Under the pieces are notes generated by a model that worked only from the letters and a program-made list of their open reading frames with translations, did no database searches and was not told the DNA's origin. From an uncultured Prevotellaceae bacterium (GTDB lineage: Bacteria; Bacteroidota; Bacteroidia; Bacteroidales; Bacteroidaceae): a stretch of 64,000 bases of DNA. Positions 1 through 10,345 of the stretch are shown here, one piece after another. Made by a program: the position numbers and the translations under genes. Positions within the stretch are counted from its first letter, which is position 1. The number at the start of each line of letters is the position of its first letter. The DNA lies in contig ONMR01000011.1 of assembly GCA_900318995.1 (NCBI GenBank), positions 1-64,000 of the forward strand. The letters run 5' to 3'.

Positions 1-1
1 T

Positions 2-3000
2 AAGGATATCGAGCAGGAGTTTCATGAATGCATCGGCTGGCGTATGGCGCAGAAAACAAAGGTGGAATACGTTTTCCAGGAGCTGTATGACTCGACACGG
101 GTAGTTGCCAAACGTATTGCCGACAAGGATAAGTTCATGCTGATGGGCCAATACTCGGGCACGAGCAGCAACGTAATAAACCTGGGATCATACAATATAC
201 CCAGAGGCTCGGTGATAGTGACGGCAGGAGGCGTGACACTGGAGGAGAACAGTGACTATACCGTTGATTACTCCATGGGTACCGTTACCATCATCAATCA
301 GAGCATCATAGATGCAGGTACCAGTGTTAACGTGCAGTTGGAGAGCAACACCGAATACAGCATGCAACGCAAAACCATGGCCGGTCTGAACTGGATGTAT
401 AACTTCAGCAACGACCTTCAGATGGGCGGTACATTCATGCACCTGAATGAAAAGCCGTTAACCAGCAAAGTGACCATGGGCAGTGAGCCGCTGGTCAACA
501 CCATGTATGGGCTTAACATAAACTGGAGACATGAAAGTCAGGCATTGACAAACCTGATAGACATGATACCTTTTGTAAACGCCACTAAGCCTTCCAGCAT
601 AAACTTCAAGGCAGAGATGGCAGCACTTCAATCCGAGGTATCAGACAAAGTCCAGGGACAGGCTTCATATATCGATGACTTTGAGGCGGCTGAAAGCGGG
701 ATATCAGTTTCACAACCTTCGGCATGGTCTTTGTCGGCAGTACCCAAAGGGATGAAAGGATTCGGAAAGACTGGTCAGATAGAGTCCGGATATAACCGTG
801 CGCTGCTCAACTGGTTCTACATCGACCCTCTCTTTACACGCCGTAACTCTCCGCTTACGCCGGCCCATATAAAGACAGACCTGGATCAGCTCTCAAACCA
901 TTATGTCCGTGAGATATATGAGCGTGAGCTGTATCCTAACAAGGAATCCACATCAAGCGAATCCACCACCCTGCCAATACTCAATCTGGCTTACTACCCC
1001 AATGAACGCGGTCCCTACAACCTGAATCCCGACCTTGATTCCGAAGGCCGTCTGAGCAATCCGCAGGACAACTGGGCCGGTATAATGCGCAGGCTGACTA
1101 CCACAGATTTTGAGGCGGCCAACATAGAATATATAGAGTTCTGGATGCTTGATCCGTTTATCTACAACCCGGGCAGCGCAGGTGGAGACATGTACCTTAA
1201 TCTGGGTGAGGTATCCGAGGATGTGCTCCTGGACGGGAAAAAATTCTATGAGAACGGAATGCCAGTGGACGGCGACACCGCCAAATGGACAAGAACAGTA
1301 TGGGGTAAGGTCCCTACTGGCAAGAGCCTGGTTTATGCATTTGACAACACTAATGCTGACGCACGTGCATTACAGGATGTCGGCCTTAACGGCCTTACTT
1401 CGGAAGAGGAACGCAGCTGGCCTGCGTATGCATCCTATCTTAATCAGATAAAGTCAAAGGTCAGGCCCGAAGTATTCCAATCATTCTACGATGACCCAGC
1501 AGCCGACACATATCACTATTACCGCGGTTCGGATTATGACGACTTGAGGCTATCAGTCCTGGACCGTTACCGCAAATACAACGGTACTGAAGGTAACTCG
1601 CCCAACTCGGCCGAAAGCGGCAGCCGATATGACCAGTCGGCCCGCACCACCCCCGATGTCGAGGATGCCAACAGCGACTACACCATGGATGAGTATGAAA
1701 AGTTCTTCCAATACCGTATCTCGCTGCGCCCATCGGACCTTGAGATAGGAAAGAACTATATCTCCGACAGACGCGAAGTGAAGGTGAAATTGCGCAACGG
1801 CAATACAGAGACCGTAAACTGGTACTGTTTCCGCATTCCACTGACAGATTATGAAAAGACAGAGGGCGGCATACGTGATTTCAGTTCCATAAGGTTCATG
1901 CGCATATATCTGACAGGATTCAGCGAGGAGGTTCATGTGAGATTCGGGTCCCTGGAACTCATGACCAGCCAATGGCGTAACTATGAACAACCCATATACA
2001 GCACCACCAACCGTACTCCTACAATATCCGGAAAATTCTCAGCCACTTCGGTCAACATAGAGGAGAACGGAGACCGTGCCCCTGTCAACTATGTAGTTCC
2101 TCCCGGCGTAACACGTATCATAGATCCCAACCAGGTCCAGCTCATACAGGATAATGAGCAGGCCATGAGCCTTAAGGTAATGGGATTGGGCGCCGGCGAA
2201 GCACGCGGTATCTACAAGAAGAGTTCACTGGACCTGCGCAAATACAAGCGCATACAGATGTTCTCACATGCCGAGGCTGTCATTCCGGATGACGGAACGC
2301 TTCAGGACGGAGACATATCGGTATTCATACGTCTTGGCTCCGACTACTCCGGCAACTATTATGAATATGAGATTCCCCTTGACCTGACTCCTGCCGGCCA
2401 TTACAGCGGAACAAATGAGACAGACCGCCGTGCGGTATGGCCCGAGAAGAACATGCTGGATATAGATTTTGACATCCTGACACAGGTCAAGAACAACAGG
2501 AACATACAGAAAAACCTGGGTGCGCTGTCATCCACATCGACCTATAGCGAATATGACCCCAATAACCCGGAAAACAGGATCAGCGTTGTAGGCAATCCGT
2601 CAATAGGTAACGTACGTGCCATAATGATAGGAGTACGCAACAACTCCATGAGTGCCAAGAACGCCGAAGTATGGGTAAATGAACTGCGTCTGGTAGGTTA
2701 TGAGAGCAAGGGAGGTGTGGCAGCGCACAGCACACTGGGAATCAGGCTTTCGGATTTGGCGTCGATAGACTTGTCCGGACAGATGAGCACTGCCGGCTAC
2801 GGAGGTCTGGAACAGGGAATAAAAGACCGTAAAACCGATGATTACTACAAGTATGCCATCACCACCAGCACTAACGTCGGCCGGTTCCTCCCTGAAATGT
2901 CAAAGATATCCATACCTGTCTATTACTCATATACCAAAGAAAAGACCTCGCCAAAATACAGCCCGTATGATACAGACCTGCTGCTTGACGATGTTATCGA

Positions 3001-5554
3001 GTCTTACCCTGAAGGGAGATTGCGTGACTCCATCCAATCCATAACACAGGATGTCAGGGAAACTCATAATTTCAGCATTTCGAACGCCAAGCTGAATATC
3101 AGAAGCCAGAATCCTATGCCATATGATCCTGCCAACTTCTCTTTCAGCTATTCGGAGAACGTAAGCGACAGAAGCAACAGCACCATAGACTATGAGCATG
3201 ACGAAAACTGGAGAGCCGCCATTGACTACAGTTATTCAACCGGCATTAAAGGTTGGGCACCGTTTGAACTGATAGGGTTTGACTCCAAGTGGTTCAACAT
3301 AATCAAAGACACCAGAATCAGTTTCCTGCCAAGCAGTTTCTCTTTCAATACAGGCCTGCAACGCAGTTATCATGAACTTCAGGAAAGGGATCTGGAAGGC
3401 TCTGACCAGATACCCGTCACATTCTCTCAACAGTTCTACTGGAACCGTGATCTGACCGTGAGATGGGATCCGCTTCAGTTGCTCAAACTCTCTTTCAATG
3501 CCAAGACAAGGGCAGAGATCGAGGAGCCGTATACGGTTGTCAACAAGGATCTCTATCCGGACCAGTATCAGTTGTGGAAAGACTCGGTCAAAATGAGTAT
3601 CCGTAATATGGGGCGCCCGCTTGACTACACCCAATCATTCAGCGCATCATATTCAATACCATTCAACAAGATTCCTATAACCGATTGGATATCGGCCGAT
3701 GCCGGATTCAACTCAGGTTATTCATGGAACCGGGGAACAACTTATCCTGACGGTATGTCTTACGGTAATATCATTACCAACCGGCGTTCCGTCTCACTGA
3801 ACGGTAAATTCAACCTGCTCAGACTGTACAACAACGTACCTTATCTAAAGAAAATCAATGCGAACAACAATGTGCAGAGAATCAATTCATCTTCCAGGAA
3901 GGGAAAGGATTTCCAACAGGAGATGACGCTGTTCCCGGATTCGGTAAACATAATCCCGCACAATCTGGGAACACTCACCCCAAAACTGACTGCAATGCTC
4001 AGAGACGGCACAAACGTGAAACTAAAATTCCGCAAGAAAGGGCCGGACAGTATTTCGGTAAAGGTAAAGGACACGCTGACGGTCATGGTAAAAGTGGTTC
4101 AGGATCCAGACAAGCCTGAAAGAAGTGAAAAGTTTGCATTCGAGGACGGTCTCAAAATGGCGCTAAGGACTATGATGATGGTACGAAACGTATCAGTTTC
4201 ATACAGGAATGATTATACCATGTCCCTACCCGGATTCATGCCCGATTCACATATATTCGGACAACACAAATCTGACGGTCTGCTAGCCCCGGGACTTGAC
4301 TTTGCATTCGGTCTGACAGGCGATGATTATCTGTATAAGGCCAGGAACAACGGTTGGCTGCTATCGGGCGACAGCATTGCCCACACGGCTTCTTCAACAT
4401 CAATTGAAGACCTTCAGGTTAAGATATCCGTCGAACCTTTACGAGACATCAGGATAGATGCATCGGGAAGCTGGAACAAGACCGGTTCAAACCGCGTTCA
4501 GTACATGTATAGGGGAATGCCCAGCTCGAGAGGCGGCAGTTTCAGCATGACGACCATTTCCATCGGAAGCGCATTCGAGAAGCACTCGTCGGCCAACGGT
4601 TACCGATCACGCAGTTTTGACAGGTTTATCAGCAGTCTGCCTACCATACAGGACCGCATCGAAGCTGAGTATGAAGGTGCACGCTACCCGGCAGGAAGCA
4701 GCCGCGCCGGTCAGGTTTATGACAAATCCGCAGGAGGAGTTGACATGTATTCATCCGATGTGCTTATCCCGGCTTTTCTGGCTGCATACACCGGACGCAA
4801 TGCCAAGAGAGCATCGCTGGACCTGATTCCAGGCATGCTCAGTATGCTGCCCAACTGGTCACTCACCTACAGCGGATTGAGCAAACTTCCGTTCCTGAGT
4901 AAATACTTCAAGAGTTTCAATCTGACCCATGCCTATAAGAGCGTCTATGCCATAGGGAGTTTCAATACATACAACAGCTATATGGAGTTCATGAACGGAC
5001 GCGGTTTCATTGAGGATGTGACTAACGGCAATCCTGTACCGAGTACGATGTTCAATATCAGCTCTGTGTCTATCAACGAATCCTTTGCTCCGCTTGCAGG
5101 AGTGAACATGACATTCAAGAATGACATATCGGCCCGTCTGGAATACCGCAAGACGCGCGTTATTACACTCAGTACTACCGCCGTACAGGTTGTTGAAACC
5201 ACGTCCGATGACATAACCGCCGGCGCTGGCTACAAGATAAACGGGCTCAAACTATTTGGTGCACAACCCGGAAGCGGACGCAACAGAGTGAGCAATGACC
5301 TCAACATGAGTCTGGACTTCTCACTTCGCAACCAGAATGCCCTTTGCCGCAACCTACGTGAGACCACCACCCAGGCAACAAGCGGTAACCGCGCCATAAA
5401 GTTCTCGTTCAGCGCAGACTATACTTACAGCAGGATGCTCACCCTGAACTTCTACTATGACTTCCAGAGCAATTTCCCGCTTGTGTCAACCTCGGCCTAT
5501 CCGACATCTACACATGATGCAGGCATGACACTTAAGTTTACCCTAACCAGATAA
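2..5554 (+). CDS. sprA: SprA/Sov, T9SS outer-membrane translocon (5' end outside window)
   Basis: Large outer-membrane protein of the type IX secretion system; family members form the very large beta-barrel through which cargo crosses the outer membrane. The reading frame is open from base 2, so the gene begins upstream; about 1,850 residues are present where the family has roughly 2,400. The visible part is rich in Ser, Asn, Tyr and alternating beta-strand segments and ends in a strand-like hydrophobic C-terminus (MTLKFTLTR), as expected of a barrel protein. An ATG at 44 lies inside the frame and is not the true start. The cca gene follows 25 bp downstream on the same strand. The assignment is by recognised sequence character of SprA. 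porU and porV at 21.8-26.9 kb support a functional T9SS. Confidence 0.9.
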   Translation, partial: KDIEQEFHECIGWRMAQKTKVEYVFQELYDSTRVVAKRIADKDKFMLMGQYSGTSSNVINLGSYNIPRGSVIVTAGGVTLEENSDYTVDYSMGTVTIINQSIIDAGTSVNVQLESNTEYSMQRKTMAGLNWMYNFSNDLQMGGTFMHLNEKPLTSKVTMGSEPLVNTMYGLNINWRHESQALTNLIDMIPFVNATKPSSINFKAEMAALQSEVSDKVQGQASYIDDFEAAESGISVSQPSAWSLSAVPKGMKGFGKTGQIESGYNRALLNWFYIDPLFTRRNSPLTPAHIKTDLDQLSNHYVREIYERELYPNKESTSSESTTLPILNLAYYPNERGPYNLNPDLDSEGRLSNPQDNWAGIMRRLTTTDFEAANIEYIEFWMLDPFIYNPGSAGGDMYLNLGEVSEDVLLDGKKFYENGMPVDGDTAKWTRTVWGKVPTGKSLVYAFDNTNADARALQDVGLNGLTSEEERSWPAYASYLNQIKSKVRPEVFQSFYDDPAADTYHYYRGSDYDDLRLSVLDRYRKYNGTEGNSPNSAESGSRYDQSARTTPDVEDANSDYTMDEYEKFFQYRISLRPSDLEIGKNYISDRREVKVKLRNGNTETVNWYCFRIPLTDYEKTEGGIRDFSSIRFMRIYLTGFSEEVHVRFGSLELMTSQWRNYEQPIYSTTNRTPTISGKFSATSVNIEENGDRAPVNYVVPPGVTRIIDPNQVQLIQDNEQAMSLKVMGLGAGEARGIYKKSSLDLRKYKRIQMFSHAEAVIPDDGTLQDGDISVFIRLGSDYSGNYYEYEIPLDLTPAGHYSGTNETDRRAVWPEKNMLDIDFDILTQVKNNRNIQKNLGALSSTSTYSEYDPNNPENRISVVGNPSIGNVRAIMIGVRNNSMSAKNAEVWVNELRLVGYESKGGVAAHSTLGIRLSDLASIDLSGQMSTAGYGGLEQGIKDRKTDDYYKYAITTSTNVGRFLPEMSKISIPVYYSYTKEKTSPKYSPYDTDLLLDDVIESYPEGRLRDSIQSITQDVRETHNFSISNAKLNIRSQNPMPYDPANFSFSYSENVSDRSNSTIDYEHDENWRAAIDYSYSTGIKGWAPFELIGFDSKWFNIIKDTRISFLPSSFSFNTGLQRSYHELQERDLEGSDQIPVTFSQQFYWNRDLTVRWDPLQLLKLSFNAKTRAEIEEPYTVVNKDLYPDQYQLWKDSVKMSIRNMGRPLDYTQSFSASYSIPFNKIPITDWISADAGFNSGYSWNRGTTYPDGMSYGNIITNRRSVSLNGKFNLLRLYNNVPYLKKINANNNVQRINSSSRKGKDFQQEMTLFPDSVNIIPHNLGTLTPKLTAMLRDGTNVKLKFRKKGPDSISVKVKDTLTVMVKVVQDPDKPERSEKFAFEDGLKMALRTMMMVRNVSVSYRNDYTMSLPGFMPDSHIFGQHKSDGLLAPGLDFAFGLTGDDYLYKARNNGWLLSGDSIAHTASSTSIEDLQVKISVEPLRDIRIDASGSWNKTGSNRVQYMYRGMPSSRGGSFSMTTISIGSAFEKHSSANGYRSRSFDRFISSLPTIQDRIEAEYEGARYPAGSSRAGQVYDKSAGGVDMYSSDVLIPAFLAAYTGRNAKRASLDLIPGMLSMLPNWSLTYSGLSKLPFLSKYFKSFNLTHAYKSVYAIGSFNTYNSYMEFMNGRGFIEDVTNGNPVPSTMFNISSVSINESFAPLAGVNMTFKNDISARLEYRKTRVITLSTTAVQVVETTSDDITAGAGYKINGLKLFGAQPGSGRNRVSNDLNMSLDFSLRNQNALCRNLRETTTQATSGNRAIKFSFSADYTYSRMLTLNFYYDFQSNFPLVSTSAYPTSTHDAGMTLKFTLTR

Positions 5555-5566
5555 AGGAAAAAGCCG

Positions 5567-5574
5567 TAACTTTG
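5567..5574 (+). promoter_or_regulatory. -7 promoter box of cca (TAACTTTG)
   Basis: TAACTTTG matches the Bacteroidota -7 consensus TAnnTTTG. The box ends 5 bp before the ATG of cca, so transcription would start at or next to the start codon and give a leaderless message. No good -33 TTTG/TTG is seen at the usual distance. Confidence 0.5.
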
Positions 5575-5579
5575 AAGCC

Positions 5580-7007
5580 ATGATTCTTTACAGTGACGAC
5601 CAACTGGCCAGGCTGCTTGACCGCAAGGAATTCAAGTTGCTCTCTCAGACCGCTGATGGACTGGGATTGGAATGCTATGTGGTGGGAGGATATGTTAGGG
5701 ACCTGTTCCTGGAGCGTCCCAGCAAGGATATTGACGTGGTGGTGGTAGGCAGCGGGCTTGAAATGGCAAAAGCTTACGGTAAGGCACTGGGCCGGGGCGC
5801 CCATGTAAGTCTGTTCAAGAATTTCGGAACAGCTCAAGTCAAGAAAGGTAACCTGGAGGTGGAGTTTGTCGGGGCACGCAAGGAGTCATATCACCGCGAA
5901 TCCCGCAACCCCATTGTTGAGGATGGCACCCTTGAGGATGACCAGAACCGCCGGGACTTTACCATAAACGCAATGGCCATCTGCCTTAACTCAGACCGTT
6001 TTGGTGAGCTTGTTGATCCGTTTGGAGGCATAGATGACCTTCAGGACCGAATTATTCGTACTCCTCTTGATCCCGATATAACATTCAGTGATGACCCTCT
6101 GCGCATGATGCGCTGCATAAGGTTTGCCACACAGCTCAACTTCTATATTGACGATGAGACTTTCACCTCACTTGAAAAGAATCGCGAGCGCATAGGCATA
6201 ATAAGCAAGGAACGCATATCGGAGGAACTCAATAAGATACTTCTGGCACCCATACCGTCCAAAGGATTCATTGATCTGGACCGATGCGGCCTGCTGGAAC
6301 TCATTTTCCCGGAACTGGCAGCACTGCAAGGTGTTGAGACGGTTAACGGACGGGGGCATAAGGATGTTTTCTTCCATACCCTTGAGGTGCTTGACAATGT
6401 TGCCCGCAACAGCGATGACCTGTGGCTGCGCTGGGCTGCACTGCTTCATGACATAGGCAAGCCCCGCACCAAGAAATGGGAGCCTGCTCACGGCTGGACA
6501 TTCTACAACCACAACTACGTGGGCATGAAGATGATTCCCGGCATATTTGAGCGTATGAAACTGCCCAAGAACGAGAAGATGAAGTATGTGCAAAAGATGG
6601 TGGAATTGCACATGCGCCCCATAGCCATTGTCGACGATGAGGTTACTGACTCTGCGGTACGCCGTCTGTTGTTTGATGCAGGTGATGACATCGAAGACCT
6701 TATGACACTGTGTGAAGCCGATATAACTTCCAAGAACGAGCAGAAGAAAAAACGCCTCCTTGATAATTTCAAACTGGTTCGCCGTAAGATGGTAGACCTG
6801 GAAGAAAAGGACCGCATTCGCAATTTCCAGCCACCTATTGACGGATTGGAGATAATGCGGGTTTTCGGGCTTGAGCCTACCGCAGTGGTAGGAGAACTCA
6901 AGGCATCCATAAAAGATGCAATCCTTGACGGTATAATACCCAATGAGCATGACGCTGCTTTTGAGTTCCTTTTAGCCGAAGCCCGCAAACGTGGGCTGGA
7001 ACCTTAA
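5580..7007 (+). CDS. cca: CCA-adding tRNA nucleotidyltransferase with HD domain
   Basis: Adds or repairs the 3'-CCA of tRNAs in the cytoplasm. The N-terminal nucleotidyltransferase head shows GGYVRD (residues about 36-41) followed by the DxD pair in KDIDVVVVG. A poly(A)-polymerase-type RNA-binding region follows, and an HD phosphohydrolase domain carries the motif LLHDIGKP (about residue 290). Its 475 aa length fits HD-containing bacterial CCA enzymes. The ATG at 5580 lies directly after a -7 box and no Shine-Dalgarno sequence is seen. The only tRNA gene in the window (tRNA-Val, 58.9 kb) does not encode CCA, consistent with need for this enzyme. A poly(A) polymerase activity cannot be excluded. 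Confidence 0.92.
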   Translation: MILYSDDQLARLLDRKEFKLLSQTADGLGLECYVVGGYVRDLFLERPSKDIDVVVVGSGLEMAKAYGKALGRGAHVSLFKNFGTAQVKKGNLEVEFVGARKESYHRESRNPIVEDGTLEDDQNRRDFTINAMAICLNSDRFGELVDPFGGIDDLQDRIIRTPLDPDITFSDDPLRMMRCIRFATQLNFYIDDETFTSLEKNRERIGIISKERISEELNKILLAPIPSKGFIDLDRCGLLELIFPELAALQGVETVNGRGHKDVFFHTLEVLDNVARNSDDLWLRWAALLHDIGKPRTKKWEPAHGWTFYNHNYVGMKMIPGIFERMKLPKNEKMKYVQKMVELHMRPIAIVDDEVTDSAVRRLLFDAGDDIEDLMTLCEADITSKNEQKKKRLLDNFKLVRRKMVDLEEKDRIRNFQPPIDGLEIMRVFGLEPTAVVGELKASIKDAILDGIIPNEHDAAFEFLLAEARKRGLEP

Positions 7008-7028
7008 TAAAATAATTATTACCTGATT

Positions 7029-9347
7029 ATGAAGAAACTAGGATTGATTACTCTCACTGTTGCCGCTGCAATGATCCTGATCACTGTTTCATGTAACCGC
7101 AAGGTCGAGTTCGGAAAGTCACCTGTCAACAAGGTGGTGGCTGCCATGACTTTGGAAGAGAAAGTAAACCTGCTTGTTGGCATAGGAGCCTGGAACGGCG
7201 ATGACATAGCCCAGGAGATAAAGGATGCCAGAAACCTTATACCAGGTTGCGCAGGACAGACCTATCCCATTCCGCGTCTGGGTATTCCTTCTGTAATGCT
7301 CCCGGATGGTCCGGGCGGACTCAGGATCAATCCTACACGTCAGGGTGATGACAAAACTTACTATTGCACATCCTTCCCTGTAGCTACCATACTTGCGCAA
7401 ACCTGGAACCAGCAGCTGGTTGAAGAAGTGGGAGTGGCTATAGGCGATGAAGTAAAACGCTATGGTGCCGACTGTCTGCTTGCTCCTGCCTTGAACCTTC
7501 ACCGCAATCCTCTGCTTGGCCGTAACTTTGAGTACTACTCAGAGGACCCTGTAGTGTCTGGAAAGACAGCGGCAGCAATGGTTCGTGGCGTCCAGTCCAA
7601 CGGAGTGGGTGCCACAATCAAGCACTTTGCCCTGAACAATCAGGAGACAAACCGTATGGCCAACGATGCCAGGGTTGATGAGCAGACAGCCCGTGAACTC
7701 TATCTCAAGGGATTTGAGATAGCTGTCCGTGAATCACAGCCTTGGGCAGTAATGACATCGTACAACAAGATTAACGGCACTTATGCCCCCGAGAATGAGA
7801 GACTGATAGAGAACATCCTGCGTGAGGAGTGGGGATTTGAAGGTATGGTAATGACCGATTGGGGCGGTGGCCGCGATGCAGTAGCAACCGTAAAGGCCGG
7901 TAATGACCTTATAATGCCGGGTAGTGCCAACCAGATACAGGCCATAACAGATGCCGTCAGAAACGGAACTCTAAGTCAGGAGACAATAGACCGGAACGTA
8001 GCCAGAGTCCTGGCTTTCATTGAGCGCTCGCCAAAGATGCAGGGTTATCAATTCATGAATGATCCGGATCTTACAGCCCATGCCAAAGTATCACGTTCAA
8101 GTGCTACAGAGGGTATGGTCCTGCTCAAGAACAACGGCGCTCTGCCGCTGGCCGGGAACTGCAGGATGATTGCCCTGTACGGAACCAGTTCTTATGACCT
8201 TTATGTGGTAGGTACCGGTAGTGGGAGTGTCAACTATAACCATGCGGTAGGTCTGGACGAAGGGCTCAAGGCCGCAGGATACAGGCTGGAGCCATCGGTG
8301 TCATCGGCCTACAGCAAATATGTTCAGGATCATAACAGCAGGGTGAGTGCCGGTAATTTCATGCGTACCGGCCTGACCAATCATGTCATCCCTCAGTCAC
8401 TTGTCCGCAAGCCATACCAGTATCGTGCCGATGCCATAGCAAGCGATGTGGCTATCATTACCATTGGCCGCAGTTGCGGCGAATCCGCAGATCGCGGTTA
8501 TGAAGGAGACTACACATTGACCGATATAGAACAGGGACTAATCAGTGATGTATGTGACGCGTTCCATTCCAAAGGCAAGAAAGTGGTTGTGATACTTAAC
8601 ATAGGCGCACCCATTGAGACCGCCAGCTGGAAATCACAGCCCGATGCCATACTGTTGGCCGGACTGCCCGGACAGGAGGCCGGCCACGCCATTACCGATG
8701 TGCTCAAGGGCGCTGTAAATCCATCCGGCAAGCTGGTTGACACATACGTGGTTGATTTCAATAAGATGCCGTCAACAGCGAATTTCCCCGTAAATGCGCG
8801 TGAACTCCAGGCGCAAGCCCGCGCCAACAGGGGTAACCCTGATGTCCAACCGGTAGCGAGCTATGACTACACCGAGTATAATGAGCGTATGGATATAGGC
8901 TACCGTTATTATGACCGCCATCCTGATCAGGTATCATATCCGTTCGGATTCGGATTGAGCTACACCACATTCTCTTACACTGATGCACAGGCCAAGGTTG
9001 AAGACGGTATCTTGTACCTTTCTGTCAAGGTTACCAATACGGGGTCAGTAGCCGGCAAGGAGGCTGTCCAGATTTATATTGAGGCTCCAAACGGCGGTCT
9101 TAATAAGCTGACTAAGGAACTTAAGGCATACGGCAAGACCAATCTGCTTGAGCCGGGAGAGAGCCAGACTCTGGAGTTTGCTCTGTCCCTGTATGAGTTG
9201 GCAGGATTTGATTTGTCTGAATCTAACTGGCAGACTTTAAAGGGTGATTACAAGGCCGACTTTGCCGCTTCATCACAAGATATACGCAACCAGGCTCAGT
9301 TTACCATAACCGAAGCAGCAACATACCCTTCATACGGTTCGTTGTAA
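7029..9347 (+). CDS. Glycoside hydrolase family 3 lipoprotein (beta-glucosidase type)
   Basis: Probable beta-glucosidase or related exo-glycosidase at the periplasmic or cell surface. The N-terminus is a lipoprotein signal with lipobox ITVSC (Cys22). The GH3 N-terminal barrel shows KHF (198-200) and the nucleophile Asp277 in GMVMTDWGG. The alpha/beta sandwich domain follows, then a C-terminal fibronectin III-like domain beginning near SYPFGFGLSYT. The 772 aa length is normal for three-domain GH3 enzymes. It starts 21 bp after cca and may be cotranscribed. No SusC/SusD genes are nearby, so this is not an obvious polysaccharide utilisation locus and the substrate remains open (glucan, xylan or other). 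Confidence 0.9.
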   Translation: MKKLGLITLTVAAAMILITVSCNRKVEFGKSPVNKVVAAMTLEEKVNLLVGIGAWNGDDIAQEIKDARNLIPGCAGQTYPIPRLGIPSVMLPDGPGGLRINPTRQGDDKTYYCTSFPVATILAQTWNQQLVEEVGVAIGDEVKRYGADCLLAPALNLHRNPLLGRNFEYYSEDPVVSGKTAAAMVRGVQSNGVGATIKHFALNNQETNRMANDARVDEQTARELYLKGFEIAVRESQPWAVMTSYNKINGTYAPENERLIENILREEWGFEGMVMTDWGGGRDAVATVKAGNDLIMPGSANQIQAITDAVRNGTLSQETIDRNVARVLAFIERSPKMQGYQFMNDPDLTAHAKVSRSSATEGMVLLKNNGALPLAGNCRMIALYGTSSYDLYVVGTGSGSVNYNHAVGLDEGLKAAGYRLEPSVSSAYSKYVQDHNSRVSAGNFMRTGLTNHVIPQSLVRKPYQYRADAIASDVAIITIGRSCGESADRGYEGDYTLTDIEQGLISDVCDAFHSKGKKVVVILNIGAPIETASWKSQPDAILLAGLPGQEAGHAITDVLKGAVNPSGKLVDTYVVDFNKMPSTANFPVNARELQAQARANRGNPDVQPVASYDYTEYNERMDIGYRYYDRHPDQVSYPFGFGLSYTTFSYTDAQAKVEDGILYLSVKVTNTGSVAGKEAVQIYIEAPNGGLNKLTKELKAYGKTNLLEPGESQTLEFALSLYELAGFDLSESNWQTLKGDYKADFAASSQDIRNQAQFTITEAATYPSYGSL

Positions 9348-9444
9348 TACACTCTCTGAATTGAAATAATTGTGGTCACGCGGTATAGTGACGGCAGCGT
9401 ACGGAGGGAAAAGATGCTGTTCCGGTAATCCGAGTAAAAAGAGT

Positions 9445-9452
9445 ATCTTTGC
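9445..9452 (+). promoter_or_regulatory. -7 promoter box (TATCTTTG) of the lipoprotein gene at 9482
   Basis: TATCTTTG is an exact TAnnTTTG match 29 bp before the ATG at 9482, within the 134-bp gap after the GH3 gene. The -33 element is not clear. Confidence 0.55.
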
Positions 9453-9481
9453 GACCTAAAAGAACAATTATGTAACTTTAT

Positions 9482-10345
9482 ATGAAAAGAACATTATTAT
9501 TATCAGTCATGATATTAGTCTTATCATGCGCTGATAACGTGGAGAAAAATGCGCAAAAGCACCTTGATACAGCCCATAAGGAATTTTCCTCAGGGAATTA
9601 CAATATTGCAAAACAGGAGATTGACAGCATTCGTATTCTCTACCCCAAAGCATTTGAAACTCGCCGACAAGCTATAAAACTGATGCAGCAGATTGAAGAA
9701 ACTGAACAAATTCGTGCCATTGAATTTGAGGACAGTATTATAACCGTAGCTTCAGCTGCCTTTGAAAAGATAAAGGGGAACTATGTCTTTGAAAAAGATG
9801 AGAACTATCAGGACTTAGGACTTTACACTATAAAGAGTCAGGCTCCCGGACGCAACACAGACCGGACATATATTCGTGCACAGGTAGATGAATTGGGACG
9901 TATGACACTGATATCCAGTTACCGCGGCAGTTCATACATACATCATGACTGGCTTAAACTGAGTGTTGGAGATGATTATGTGGATACTCCGGAGTCAAAA
10001 GACCGTCATGAGTTCACAGACTTGGGAGTTTATTACGAGTGGCTGAGTTTTATCAACGGCAATGACGGCGGAGCAGCTGCTTTCATTAATGCCAACAAGG
10101 ATGAGAACATCACATACACTTTATACAGGAAGACTGGCCCTGAAAGCAGCCGTCCTGTTTACCGTAACCTCAAGTTAAGCAAGGATGACCGGTATGCCAT
10201 AGCCAGCCTCTATGACCTGTCACAAGTACTACTCTCCCTGAACGAGCACAAGAACCTGCGTGACGAGGCTGAGCGCCACCTGAATTTCATCCGTTCCAAG
10301 ATGAAGGACGGATCAGCTGAAGAAGGTATTCAGGAAGATAAGTAG
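9482..10345 (+). CDS. Lipoprotein of unknown function
   Basis: I do not recognise a named family. The 287 aa protein begins with a lipoprotein signal ending LVLSC (Cys16). Residues 20-75 are charged and helical with a TPR-like pattern (AHKEFSSGNYNIAKQEIDSI). The rest is probably a beta-rich domain with conserved-looking GxYxF and YRKTG stretches, and the C-terminus is again helical. Export to the inner face of the outer membrane is likely. It has its own -7 box and ends by overlapping the convergent NSS transporter gene by 33 bp. Similar lipoproteins with a short N-terminal helical repeat are common in Bacteroidales, but the role is unknown. Confidence 0.8.
   Translation: MKRTLLLSVMILVLSCADNVEKNAQKHLDTAHKEFSSGNYNIAKQEIDSIRILYPKAFETRRQAIKLMQQIEETEQIRAIEFEDSIITVASAAFEKIKGNYVFEKDENYQDLGLYTIKSQAPGRNTDRTYIRAQVDELGRMTLISSYRGSSYIHHDWLKLSVGDDYVDTPESKDRHEFTDLGVYYEWLSFINGNDGGAAAFINANKDENITYTLYRKTGPESSRPVYRNLKLSKDDRYAIASLYDLSQVLLSLNEHKNLRDEAERHLNFIRSKMKDGSAEEGIQEDK

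Noticed and set aside
6168-6950. Minus-strand ORF of 260 codons
   Set aside because: Antisense to the CCA enzyme, whose motifs are intact; no recognisable domain.
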